Positions 34,763 through 47,200 of a stretch of 64,000 nucleotides of DNA are shown here, in pieces. The translations under genes were made by a program, and so were the position numbers. This DNA comes from Chionis minor (Eukaryota; Chordata; Aves; Charadriiformes; Chionididae). The notes under the pieces were generated by a model. The model did no database searches and was not told where the DNA came from. It worked only from the letters and a program-made list of their open reading frames with translations. Where the stretch lies: assembly GCA_013398295.1 (NCBI GenBank), contig VZSF01003173.1, positions 126,492 to 190,491 on the forward strand, written 5' to 3'. Position 1 is the stretch's first letter. Every line of letters begins with the position of its first letter.

Positions 34763-37700
34763 CAGTCCCTTAGCACTGCATGCAACCTAACCTGCGTTAG
34801 ATGATAGGGGAGACAAACTCTGGGAAGAGAGTTAAAAAGAACAGAAAAGAGGCTGGAGATAGGCAAGGAGAAATAAAAGAGAGAGAAATCAGTAAGTCTA
34901 GCATAGAGGAAATCCAGTCAAGATTGGGAAGGCAAATAGACTGGGGTGAGAACCCCAGATAAGGAACCACACAATCTTGATACATTCTCATTCTGATAAG
35001 GTATTTAATTACAGACATTTTTCTATCTCCCCCCCCCTCCCCCCCAGCCTCATTCAGGCAGGAAGGACAGTGACTCAGGATACTGCAGCAATTCAATGAT
35101 TTGTTTCATCCTCATTGTTCAGTGTGTGTCCCTAGGCACTATTTACTGCATGCTATTGAAACCCCTCTCTGTATACAGAATTATTAATTTCCTTATAGAC
35201 TCATTCCAACCTTCACTTCAGCTGATTCAGCCTGTAGCTATAGTCAGTCCCTGGCCATTAACTAAAATGTTCTTACTGATTTACTCTTTTCCTAGCTCTA
35301 TCCCTCAAATCATTCTTCCAGCCCCACTAAATAGTTCACGCAGACTGGAGCTGCTGACTCCCAGGGCTGTAATGGAGTAAGCCTTTTTATTTTATTAATG
35401 TTCACTAATGGGTTTATTAATGCTCAGTAGGTATTTCATTTCATTGGTTTATGTTTCCTCTTAAGAGCACACACTCTGTCCTCCGAAGCTGTGCTTTATT
35501 TTGTATTGGCTGGAGAGTGAAGAAGTTCATTTGTCCTGTGCCATTACTGCCATCTGCCTTGTCAGGCCTTTCCTGAAAATGAAACTGTGTCTCAACAACT
35601 TTGCCCTTGGTTAAATAAATAAGCCATAACTGCAGCTGTAACATCATTATCTGAGTATGAGTCTGAAGGTCTTAGGATTTATTAGGGTGATGCAGCCATT
35701 ACCATTGCAACTTGACTTTATTGTATTCACCTTGCTGCATAACAGCATCTGTGCACCACTAGTGGTGTTACTGCAAAAAGGCTCTACAACTTCAAGTCTA
35801 TTCTAAGATCCTCCCCCTCCCGAACTTATATACAAATACCGTTTTAGTCTTCCTTGCTTTTCTAACCTCTGTCCTTGGATTCTTTGTTTTGCCTGTTTGA
35901 GCTCCTTTCATCTCACTGACTTCTAAACAGAAGCACTGGAAGATGCCAAATGTGGTGACAACACAGACAACACAGAAGATATTTCTGAAAACAGAAATTA
36001 GGGATCGAAGACTGTAATAGGCTTCTAGTATCAGCATTACTCGGGTGAAGAGGAAACACATTCTCAACTAATATGATAGTTTGTTTCAAGTCAATGAATA
36101 TTTAAAATTATTATCATTTTATCTGTATCATCAAGTTTAATTGTAGGACTCGAAGTCCTCAAGAAGGAGCAGCAAATAGTAGGAATAACATTGCATTCAA
36201 TTTTCATGCACCATATGTTGACCTGCTAATATACAAAACAGATGTAGTGAGATTCCTTGCCTTGAATGCAATACATTTCTAATTCTGTGCATGAACCATT
36301 TTATTCACAGTGTAGCTTCTACATTAAAACAAAACTAATTGCCAAAAAATACTGCTTGTGCAAAATTAAGGTGTCACTGGACATCCTTTGGGAAACTTGT
36401 GTCTGGAGAAATACTAAATTCTGAAAACTAGGGAATCCACAGTTACATGCATGGTAAGTCAAGCCTCGTTCTTGTCTTTGAGCAAAGTCCCAATACACAC
36501 ATAGTACTCATAGTCATTCAGCTCTTGCAGATGTTATGAACACTAGGGGATTAAGTCACATTTCTTCTATAAGAGTTTTTACACCTTTTTGTTAGTTAGA
36601 ATTTGTGTTGGGGTAACATTTCATACTGAGCAAGAGGTGCAGAGTTCTGTCGTATTTAAACACTGAATTTACTTTATGAAAAAATAAAACAACAAAAAAA
36701 CCCATGGATTAAATTTATAATATTTTAAAACTAATTTTATGAGTTCTTTAGTTTTGTTTTGGGGGTTTTTTTGATCAGTCCCATGAAACATATTTTGAAG
36801 ATTACATCAAAACATCAGTTCCATACCAGAAGCACTTGATAATACTCAGAATACATTCACAGAAATGTTATACACCTGTATAATCAAGAAAAGTGAAAGA
36901 CAAAGCAACTATGAGCAGAAGTAATGTCAGTGGAATATGACCACATAGCGTTCTTAGAAATCTTCCTTTTATGGGATTTGAAAATACTGTACCCATATGT
37001 GGATATGATTCAATAATTAACCCTATGGTTTCTAAACCACACAAATCCTTTTACATCTGTGCTAAATAGATACACCTCCAGCTAATTTTTTTTCAATTTT
37101 GAACATTTATGTCAATCGTTTTTAAATAAAATACTATGCTGAAAAGGATGTCTGTTAGAAATTGTAAAAACACGCTATATTTGTTTTGTAATTTGTAATC
37201 ATCTGCCACTGTCTTTGCCACTTGCTTGCTCCGATGAGTTGTTCTTCTCAAACTGAAAACATATTATGCTTTTTGCAATCTTAAAAACTCACACTTTATT
37301 TTATATCTTTTTTTCTATTTCAATTATTTTTATCATTACTGAATGCTTTTTCATACTGTTCATATAGAGTTTTTTTGGTCAATGAGATCCGTTTTCTTCC
37401 CAGAAGCAAATTCCATACCTTAAGCTTTAATCAAACTAGTCTGACCAAATTAATTTTTTGTTTAGTGATTACTTTCCAGTTTCAAGTACTCCATTCTTTC
37501 CTTTCCTGGCTATCTGCCTTCAATCTTGTTAAATGTGCTATTATTGAAATATAGCCCTTTTTTTGTTTCCGTTACTGCGTTTGTCCCTGTTTCTACCACT
37601 GTCTAATTGTTCTTTAAACTTGTTCTTCAGAGAATCCTCTTCTTTCTCTCCATCCATTGAAGAATTACCTTTCTTACCCCATGAAAATGTCTTCTACATT

Positions 37701-37789
37701 TGTGCATCAAACCAAATTCATTGTTTAAACAGAGATCTTAATGCCTTTCTCTATAATCCTATCATTTTAATATTTTCTGTAAACCTGCT
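34763..37789. other. No gene seen
   Basis: Purine-rich stretch at about 34800-34930, a C-run at 35029-35045 (listed separately), then AT-rich DNA. Stop-free stretches of 94-99 codons (34797-35096 minus, 35096-35380 plus, 37563-37862 plus) resemble nothing known. No exon boundaries with coherent coding sequence were found. Confidence 0.55.
35029..35045 (-). repeat. C9-T-C7 homopolymer tract
   Basis: Nine Cs, one T, seven Cs on the plus strand, hence a G-rich run on the minus strand. It could form a G-quadruplex or i-motif or be length-variable. Such runs are also prone to sequencing error. Confidence 0.85.
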
Positions 37790-38075
37790 GATGGATTCCC
37801 TTCCAATGCTCAGGCTGTTGATAATGATGATGAGCAGCGTCAGGTCCAATATTAATGCCTAAAGAATAACCAGGTACTGAAATGAGGCTGATCAACTTCC
37901 CTAGATTGTCTTTCTTGCCACTCTTGGAAATGAGCGTGACATTTTCATTTTTGAGGTCACCTGGATACTTTTGTCTTTCAAAAACAACAGAGAGTGGTCT
38001 TGCAATGATGTTAGCAAAGTCTCTCAGAACCCATGGATTAATCCCATCAGATGCATGTCAGAGCAAAAAGTCCCA
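37790..38075 (-). mobile_element. Very old CR1 reverse-transcriptase remnant, minus strand
   Basis: The order of antisense segments matches the CR1 ORF2 start of the reverse-transcriptase domain. GATTAATCCCATCAGATGCA (38037-38056) corresponds to a GPDG-IHP-like segment, and AAGTCTCTCAGAACCCATGG lies next to it. GAGCGTGACATTTTCA and TCACCTGGA correspond to the segment before the FKK/NYRPVSL motif. AGGCTGATCAACTTCCC marks that motif itself, worn down. No open frame survives. The 5' and 3' limits are approximate. Confidence 0.6.
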
Positions 38076-40142
38076 TTTAGATGTCCAATTGATTTAAAGT
38101 TCCAAAAATTGACTTGCATTGCTCTTATTATCAGCTACTTGTATTCAACCCATAGTAGTTATTAATTTATTTTTTTAATGATCTGGCAGTTATTTATGTA
38201 TTTATCATTCACAGTTAAAAGCTGACAGCAATTAAATAATTTTCTGCTACTGTTACACTTAGCTTTTAAGGCAAGAAGATGTTTTATGCTCTAGGTCAAG
38301 CAAGATAACTTATATGAGAAATAGCATATGATTTTCACATATGGGACCCTGCTATTCATAACATATTTATGTATTCCATGTTTTGTTCTTCTACAGCATT
38401 GTCATTACAGTAATTACTTTTTATAACCATTTTTTGTCTTACATTAATTTTACTAATAGTTGTGGTGAAAACCAAAAATATATGAGATGCTAGCAGGGTG
38501 CATTCTCAGTAGTAACATAAGCTGAATTTCTGTCAATTCGCACCAATGAGGATTTGGTGCTAACTATTTTTCTAAATAGTAAACAACGGAATATAAAAAA
38601 AGAAGAAATTATGGTCTTTTTTCTTACCTCAGAAGGTCAAATGGTACATAAGAATTGGAATATATCAGTTTTACTGAATCCTGAAAATACCAGAGAAGAA
38701 TGGAACAGAAATTCCAAATAAAAAAAAAGAAAAAAAAAAAAAGAATAAAGGTGCTTATCTCACTGTTAATGCAGTAAGTAGTTCCCCCACCTTCAGCAAC
38801 CCATCATTTTAAAATGCTTGTCCCTACTAAGAAGTCAATATCTCTGCATCAGGAACAAAGTTGCCAAAATATAGAAGGTCAAAGGGTATTAGAAATTGAC
38901 ACACACTAAATCTGTACATATTTCACGGAACTTTGATCTCTCTGCGGTTTTTTGGTATTTCAAAACATAAGAAAAATGTAACTTGCCTTTTAAAAATGTG
39001 CTGTCATCTATACTGAAAGACAAACACACACACAAAAAAATAGGTGTACTCTGCTGAACTTTATGTTCCTCACTGAAGTACCTATGGAGCGTGGGACCAT
39101 GGAAACGTGGTTACTTCAGACTTTTTCTATAATCAGTGGTAACTAGTGGAAAGCTAAAAAGAAGAATTTATTGGGCTGAATCATCCTCCAGATTGCTTAT
39201 CTACCTCCATTGATTATAAGTGACATTGAGAACATCTGGTCTTGCATTTAATGGGTTTCATTTGAAAAATTAAGAAACTTTAGATGTCAAAGCAACAACT
39301 GAGGAATTTAAATGCCATCGTAACAGTTAAACCTTTGGACCTATCTTTTTTGCAGAGCCACTTCTATTGCAATAAATAAATAAAATATAGGAAATATTTC
39401 TCATAACTATTTAACTGATTATTAACACTAGAACTAATGAAATTTTATGGTACTTGGATGAATTCCATGTTTGCAATGCCACTTGATTATACATCTTTAT
39501 GTTTTTTATAATTAAAATATATTGAATGTACTCTTTAGTTGCATAAATATGTTAAATATTGAACGACCCTGTAACTTAGAAATTCTTTGAACACATTCTG
39601 TCCCTACGCACAAGGAATTTGTCATGTAGATGTTCATATTAAATAATTAAGCAAGTAAAGAAATGCCCTAGAGACTCATAACACTGAACTGCCAGAGTTC
39701 ATTTATTGTTATATAATTACAAAGAATGTTGATCCATTCTTGCTCTATTTACCTAACACCACCTTCTAACATAGAAGTCATAGGGGGAGAAGAGGGTCAC
39801 TGAGGGAGAAGAACTAAATTTCTAGAATATTTGTCAGTTAATTGGACAAAAATGCCTTTCTGAAATTAATATTTTTTAAAACACAAATAATGCTCCCTTA
39901 TAATGTAGAAGTTACATTGTAAGAAGTTGTAAAAAAAAATAGGTGAATTTATTTTTCAGATTTTTCAGAACTGAATGTGTGTAGTATTATTATACAGAAT
40001 ATGTTTAAGTTCTTAAGAACATAAAAGGGTCACAAGGGTAAGACTAAAGGTCCATTGAGCCTAGCATTTTGTCTTTGACAGGGCAGTGAAAAACAAATAC
40101 CTAAGTAAGAGTACAAGAAGAGGGCAAGGATATATGAACTTT
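38076..40142. other. No gene seen
   Basis: AT-rich, with an A-rich low-complexity run at about 38718-38746. No recognisable exon, RNA gene or transposon. Confidence 0.6.
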
Positions 40143-40624
40143 TGTATTGGTTTCAGCTGGGAAAGAGTTAATATTCTTTCTAGTGGCTGCTGTTTCAGAT
40201 TTAGTATGAAAGGAATGTTGATAACGTATATATTTTTGGTTGTTGCCAGCTGACATTTATATTAGCCAAGGACTTTTTCAGCTTCCAATAGAAGCTAGGA
40301 GAGAACATAGACAGAACAAGCTGGGCAAAGGAATATTCCATAGCTTAGATGTCATGCTCAGTATATAAATGGGGGTTGGCTGGGGAGCAGGGATCTGTGA
40401 TCTCCTTCTCCTTCTCCTTCTCTTATTATTGCTGTTGCTGTCATTATTATTGCTATTTTCCTTTTCCATTATTGTTCTATTAAACTGTCTTTATCTCAAC
40501 CATGACGTTTTTTTTTCTTTTCCCTTCCTTTTCTCCCTCCTTTCCCTACCTTTCTGAAGGGGAGGAGGGTAAGTGAGCGAGTGGCTGCATGGTCTTAGCT
40601 GCGAGCTGGGGTTAAACCACAACA
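40143..40624 (+). mobile_element. ERVL-like solo LTR, family A, plus strand
   Basis: Starts TGTATTGGTTTCAGCTGGGA followed by AAGAGTTAATATTCTTTCTA, the familiar opening of a bird ERVL-type LTR. It ends GCTGGGGTTAAACCACAACA. The TATA box TATATAAA lies at about 40363-40370 after CATGCTCAG. A CTT/ATT simple repeat follows (40401-40460), and the poly(A) signal ATTAAA is at 40479-40484. The same family lies inverted at 22684-23281. No internal genes are attached, and no clear target duplication is visible (ACTT and CCTT only). Confidence 0.85.
40363..40370 (+). promoter_or_regulatory. TATA box of the family A LTR
   Basis: TATATAAA directly follows CATGCTCAG, as in the inverted copy at 23061-23067 and, in related form, in family B (CATGCTCAGTATAAAA near 24280 and CATGCTCAGTGTAAAA near 42750). 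Conservation across copies supports a U3 core promoter. Confidence 0.6.
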
Positions 40625-42512
40625 CCCTTCTGTATAAGTATTCTCTTAGATTCAAACCATTTCCAGATGGCATTTTCATGTATCTATAAATAACCCCAAC
40701 ATCTTGCTATTTGGTAGTAGCTTAGCGTCAATAATTTTTAAAGAAGTGTGAAGTTTGAGATTGGGGATCTCTCCTCCCATGTGCTTCACTCTACATGTTG
40801 TAGTAATTTCACTTGTTAAGAAATCTAACATGACTTTGCCAACAAATACAGTCTCAGCAACAACAGTGCATGTATCTTCATTCTGCTCTTGGATTATATT
40901 TCAAAGAATGAGTATCAAGTGGTATTAAGTAAGTACCATGCCCATTTATTTGTTGACCTCTCTGCCTGTAAGAATTTTACATATTACAAGGAAGAACACA
41001 ACATTTAATCATGTTTTTTTGGTTTTTGCTTTTTGGTTTTTTTTTTTTTTTTTATGGACAGTGAGCACAGAATTGAGATAAACAATTTTATTTCTATAAA
41101 ATAGTAAGCAGCAGTCTCTGTATTTACAGAGTGATGCTTGCGAGCTTATGGTTTCCAAGAAACATACACACTGAGCATGTTCTATTGCCACTGTGATGGA
41201 TTATTAAGAATGAAGTTATTAGGAACAAAGAAGCTGTCTTTTTTAAACAAGATTAACCATGGAAACTCACCCTTTTCTCAATTCCCATACAATAAAACTG
41301 AAGTACTTAAGATACAAGACTGTATTGGCAGTGTAAACTGTGAAGCTTCTCTACAGCTCACAAAGATAACTTGAAGTTATTTGGTACTCTGGGCCTTTTT
41401 TTTTTTTTTTTTCCCCCAATAGATGCTCATTAGTGCTTCATCGTCATTTTTATCTCTCTCCCTCCTGTATCCCACAGCTGTATTGTTTAATGTTTCCCCA
41501 GGTACACATATGGTAAGGAACTATGACATACTCCTTCCTACCTAGACAATCAGGAGATCAGAATCTAGGAGTCTATATCAGGAGTTAACAGTACAAATGC
41601 AGCCCAAAATGATCTTACTTTGTCTTTGACACAAAAGTTTACTGTAACCACCTTTAATCACCTTTAACGGAAATGGAAAAGATTGGCCTAAATATTTAGT
41701 TTATTATAACAGAAAGAAATAATGAAGAACAGTGAAAATAACACAGGAATCACAGGATGGGAAATCGGAGAAATAGTCACTCTCATTACAGAAATTAGAA
41801 AAAAATAGGTTTTTTTCATGTATGTGTGACTATTCTAGTGCCATAGGGAGTTACATTATCTCAAAAGATAATGAATCCTCTGAAACTATTCTGAGAATTA
41901 AAACACTGACATTGGTTACAAAGACATAGTAAAAAAAAAAAAATCAAAAAGCTCCCAGCAGCACAAGAAAGACATTTAACTTAATTTACGTTAATCTCAT
42001 ATTTCAATATTCAAAGAAAAATCATGAAAAATATGAAAGTGAATAATCTCATAACTGCACCATGTACAGTATTTTGTCTACATTAAATACCTTTGAAATC
42101 AGTGTTTCAAATAAGATTTCAACCACATCATGTCTATGAGTGCTCCTGAAATACTGTATCAGAAGTGCTTATTTCATACACAGGTGATGTTACAAGGTCT
42201 ACAACAGAAGACTCAGTGATTTTCTCAAGAGTCTCTCATTCTCCTTTCTACTGAATGCACTACAGTCAATGCTGACCACCTTAATCTTTCAGAGAAAACA
42301 TTATAGTCACACTTAATAAAGTTCTTTACGTCAGTCCTATCCTCTGGGCCCAAACTCTTCAAGCTAGAACATGACCTACAGTAGAGTGATACTTGCCTTA
42401 GCTTTGTCCCTTCCTCCAGGCACAGATGAATGGGAGATGATTAAAATAGGCCATGTTAAGCTGGAAATACTTCTCTCTGTGAATGAGCTATGAGGGAACC
42501 CAGGTGACTCTG
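40625..42512. other. No gene seen
   Basis: AT-rich, with poly(T) runs at 41037-41054 and 41397-41412. No recognisable exon or repeat family between two LTRs. Confidence 0.6.
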
Positions 42513-43130
42513 TGTCCTGATTTGAGGTAAAACAGAACCAATTTTCAGTAATTTTACTTTGCAGTTAAGCAAACTAACTAACTGAGCCTTCCTAAACTCT
42601 GAAATTAACATCATGTGGAGATGATGTTCATCCTCAGAATGAAAAGACCTAATTGGAGGGTCAGAAGTAGAAAAGCCTAGAGGGGTCACAGTTGTGGGGA
42701 GGAGGTGACCAAAAACTGACCAACAGGGTATTCCATCCCATCTGCATCATGCTCAGTGTAAAAGCCAAGGGATCAAAGGGTCAGTCCTCTTTCTTCAATG
42801 GCCAGCATCCAAGGAGGATGCTGTCTGTTCATCTGCCTTTGATCCCCATCTCTGCACTCTGGAGTCCAGATTCGGAATCCAGTTCCTGTGTGTCACTGAA
42901 TCCAGTCTGGGATTTTACCTGTGCCTTCCAGTGATGTGATTGTCATCCTGGGAGCTTGATATGGTTTTGTACATATTCCATTATTTAATTTTTATTATTT
43001 TATTATTAACATTTCATTAAAGTAGCTTAGTTCCTCTCAAACTCATAAGTCTCTCTTTCTCCCTCCTCTCCTTGGAGAGAGAGGTGGGGGAGAGCATCTG
43101 TTGTTTGCCTCAGTGGCCAGTGTGGCTATA
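42513..43130 (+). mobile_element. LTR, family B, plus strand
   Basis: Starts TGTCCTGATTTGAGGTAAAA, the family B 5' end. It keeps GGGTATTCCATCCCATCTGC, then CATGCTCAGTGTAAAA (42749-42764, a weakened TATA box) and the CTGGGAGCTTGATATGGTTT segment. TTTCATTAAAGTAGCTTAGT and a C/T-rich then GAGAGAG stretch follow before a degraded 3' end around 43130. It is diverged from the 23897 copy and lies in opposite orientation. The target duplication is unclear because the 3' edge is eroded (GACTC before and GACTT after would fit a start 2 bases earlier). Confidence 0.78.
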
Positions 43131-44155
43131 GACTTCTAAAGTTATATGAAATAAATCTCACACAGGCTCTCCATAAACTGCAATCAACTGTTTCAGATCT
43201 TTTTCACAATTCCCTCCATAGACACTAAGTTACCCAAAAATCCCTTCCCAGAATGCCAGCATGATGAGCTATAGTATACACTGATACATAACAAATGAAG
43301 ATAAATTGACATTGTATTTTTACACGTGGTTCTGGAGCTTTTTCTAAAATTCCTTAGGTTGCTTGAGAAGATAGCAAAACAACAAAATGTAGGTGTACAC
43401 AGTCCAGTCAGTTTCCCTTTTATTACTGTACATTCTTTATTCAAAGGTGAGAGGAATTCAGGAATTACTCTACTTTCATCTATACATGGCTTCATTTCTG
43501 AATTTTGAAGTCTCTTTATTATTTTCTCTCTCTCTCATTCCTCTTCATCTGGTTCTTTAGTTGTAAAGGGTCCTTAAAGAATGATAGCTCAATTCTTGCT
43601 TCCTCTCTCTCAGTTATGCTTCCTTTATCTAGCCAGTACAAGAACAATATGACACAAGATGAATTAATTATCTCCATTAATTTCCAGCATATTAACACTA
43701 AATGTAAACTAAGCATACTCTTGCAAAAAGTGCTGTAAGAAGTATTGCTCCTCTTATAACTTTAATATAAAGTTCTCCGTACGGGAACACCTGGTGGGAG
43801 CTTACACTCCAGCTTGCTATATAGTGACTTTCCCGAGCTAACAAAGACGACTCTTACAGATTCTGTCTCTTTAAGACTGTGTCAACATTTGTTTTCTTCT
43901 TTTTTCTGGGAATATTTTATTCTCTGAAATCTCAGTCCTACTTTCTCTTCTTTCTTGCATAGCAATGTTGAAGCATCATGGATTCTTTTAGGTTGCAGCT
44001 AATTTTTTTAAGCACTGATAGCATTTAAATACTAACATCATAATACATATGAATAGTAGTATTGCCTTTTGATTCTTGTAACATAGGGAACATGGGGAAA
44101 CATACATATATTCATAAGAATATAGAAATTTCACACAACACCTCCCCCAACTCAA
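43131..44155. other. No gene seen
   Basis: AT-rich. Overlapping stop-free stretches of 60-100 codons on both strands near 43193-43738 have no recognisable motif. A C/T-rich run lies at about 43520-43545. Confidence 0.5.
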
Positions 44156-44256
44156 ACAGCTGAAATTTACAAATTGCATATGTTTAAGAGGCTTAACTGA
44201 AAAGTAAAATTACTGGAAAAAAAAAAAAAAGTTCTGTTTTCTCTCAAACCAGGACA
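44156..44256 (-). mobile_element. Probable LTR end fragment, family B
   Basis: The plus strand ends TTCTGTTTTCTCTCAAACCAGGACA, very close to the family B edge CCTGTTTTACCTCAAACCAGGACA at 15219-15242. Upstream, AACTGAAAAGTAAAATTACTG resembles the GTTAGAAAGCGGAGTTACTG of the 24 kb copy, with a poly(A) insertion between. Only the first 100 bases or so of the LTR appear to survive. Confidence 0.5.
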
Positions 44257-47200
44257 TTTCTCAAAACAATCTGAATGGGCATCCACCCTCTGTCCTACAC
44301 AGATTCCTGACAAAAAACCTAAACAACAAAACTGTAAGGTCCAGACATCAAAACCTCTCATTTGCTTCACCACTGCCTCTGTCATTTGTGGACTATAGCA
44401 GAAACTAGGAAAACAAGAAATTGCATCACATCCTTTTACCATTTCTGGATTCTTTTTGAGTCCTCTCAAAAACTCTTAAAAAATCTGTTTCAAGTTTTCT
44501 CATGTAGTTGTATGGATGTTGGGTTGTTTTGTTTTGGGGTTGGGATTTTTTTGTTACTTTTCTTTCTGGTTGAGCTTCTATCCTTCCAGTTAATAAAATG
44601 TGTATATCTTTAGTCTCTCCTTTACTCAGAAAAGCAGGAGTGCCTGTTATTTCCCTTACCATGTGTTACTGCAAGACTTAAACCTAACATCGGCTCTGTA
44701 AAATGTCTTGTATTACAGTTCTTTCCAGCTCAAATAAAAACATTGTAGTGCTGAGTCTGTGACTATGCTGAACCTCAGATTTTGTTATGCTACAGTCTAG
44801 AAATATTTTCAAAGACAAATATCAACATTATACCATTAGCTTCATACTCTTTAACACAAGTCTTACATAAATTATCTATGAAGAGATAAATCAAATCTGA
44901 TCTATTATGACCATGGTTCCTGATCATGGTTCTTTCATGACAAGAAAAATAAACATAAGAACAGACTGTGCAACTTCAGGTAACAAGAATACTCCTTACA
45001 TTAAAAAGCAAACTCATTTTGGGATTTACTTAAAATGAACAGGATTGATAAGCAAACAGTAAATGATCTAGAGAGTTATGTAAAGTAATTTAAGAACGCC
45101 ATGAGGAATTATTTCAAAAGTTCAGTCAAGAGAAGCTGCCATTCTACCATACCTAAGTGGGATGCCTTCCTGCTTTGAAACTAGATATGAAATCGAGTAT
45201 CCTTAGATGGAAACACATAATTTGACTAATTGACTATATATAAAAAAAGCAGAATAATTACTTTGACTATTTAACTTGTTCATTTTTCAGGTAGCCATAT
45301 ATGAATTAAATCTCACGGTCAACATGCAAGTTTCTTCTCTTTACAATATGATGAAGCATATTTCAGGAATACACTAGAGAAGGACCCAGGAGTTTGAGAA
45401 TAATTTAGAAGTCGGTAACTGGACAATAAACCTATTTACAATCCATATAAACGCTTTGCTTTCTACTTCTGTCTGCTCTGACACATGTAGGCACTTAGTA
45501 TCTGTTTCTACTGTCCTCATTATCTGAACCTGCAGAGAGTCTAATGAGTAGCTTGGTGAGGCTATAAAGAGGAAGGTAAGTTTAACGTCCAGCCAGTCAA
45601 ACAACATAATACTATAAAGGTCAATGTAGAAATACACTGTTATATTTCATAGAATATTTGAGGTAATAAAATTATCTTACCTCAGTTATGCGACAATGCT
45701 TATAACTAAGAGAAAGTTGCACACTGTTGTTCTGCACGACTGATCGCATTAAGAATAAGAAAAAAACATTAAGTTTAAACTTTGGGTGCTTGCAGATTCA
45801 GTATTCATAATGTAAATCTGTTCCAGGACATTATATTTTCCATTGTAAATGTTCAAAGGAGGAAGAATGCCCCACTAGAGTTTTAGCCTTTTGATCCCAC
45901 AGGAGGTGGTACAGCCCGTTGAATCTAACAATAAAATCCCTATTCAGTCAATGAATAGGCAGACAACTCTGAGGATATGCAGGTGTGAATAAATCAATCC
46001 ACATAATTTTGACGCTTTGTTTTTCCACTGAATGTGTCTGTTCTTTCAGTGCCTTCAGAGAATGCTGCTTGTGTTCAGTGTCTACTTCCTCATAAACTAC
46101 AGAGAATCACAGAAAATACACCCATTTGGGATCTCAGCCTTTCTTGGAGACAGGCACAGAATGGACAAGCACAACTCATGTTGTTTTTTACATAATACTT
46201 GTAGGGTGAAAGCACATACTCACAGAGTAAGAGTCTACCTTCTAATCTCTGAGGCTGAGACTTAGTTTAGCTCTCCTACCCCATAGATGAGTATGTTCTC
46301 AATTAGATCAGAGAAACCAATAAAAGGCAAATTTTCCCAGAGGAATTACCTGGAGGAGAGGGACATTTAAAATTCTAAATCCATATATGCAATTGTATTT
46401 GCTTGCTATTCAATATGATCTTCTAGAAAACACATAACATGTTCAAAAGTTGCACACAACTGAAACTGTTGTACTACATCAAATGCATTTTATGTGACTT
46501 AAAGCAACATGCTTTATATGTGAAGATGAGAATTTAACCTTAGTCTATAAAAATAAAATCTGAAATGTCTTACTGTCCACTGACAGTAAGACACTAGCAC
46601 TCATAGTCAAAATTATCCACCTGTTGCAACTATTTCTCATTAGTAGTACAATTAGTTGCAATTATTAAGCACAAACCTCCTAATATCTGCCCTTCCCTGT
46701 GGTGTTATGCTCACTCTTTCAAGCACCTTCAACTTGAGGTCGAGGTCTGTCTTCCTCAGATGAGTGGTTACGCTGAGTCATCAGTGCCCAGAGTTTTTTG
46801 CTGGAAGAAGGACATTGATGATAAGGGTTTCTTCCCCTTCAGTGTTAGGCTCTCTCAGAGTTAATTCCCATGTTTTCAAACGGTCTGCTGCTCTCAAGTC
46901 TTTCTTGTTGGTCCAAGACTTTAGTTATACAATGGTAACAGTTTTGTTAAAGCTGTATCATATATGGCATGCTTTTTGGGTAAAATCAGATAACTGCACA
47001 AAGCTAAGGCACAGCTAAAAGCAAGACAGGCATTTGTCATCTGCTCATTAGATTACTTTGTTGCCTCGAGAACAGACAGTCCAAAAAACCTTGGCAAGTC
47101 CTACAGCCAGTGTTATTAAACTGACATAAAGCCTGTGGCTGTGACCAGTAACAGCAACACATGGTCACAGGTCAGCAGAACTCTGGGCAGCCTCAGATTC

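Noticed and set aside
40278..40557. Open stretches with poly-leucine or arginine/asparagine runs
   Set aside because: Translations of the CTT/ATT simple repeat in the family A LTR.
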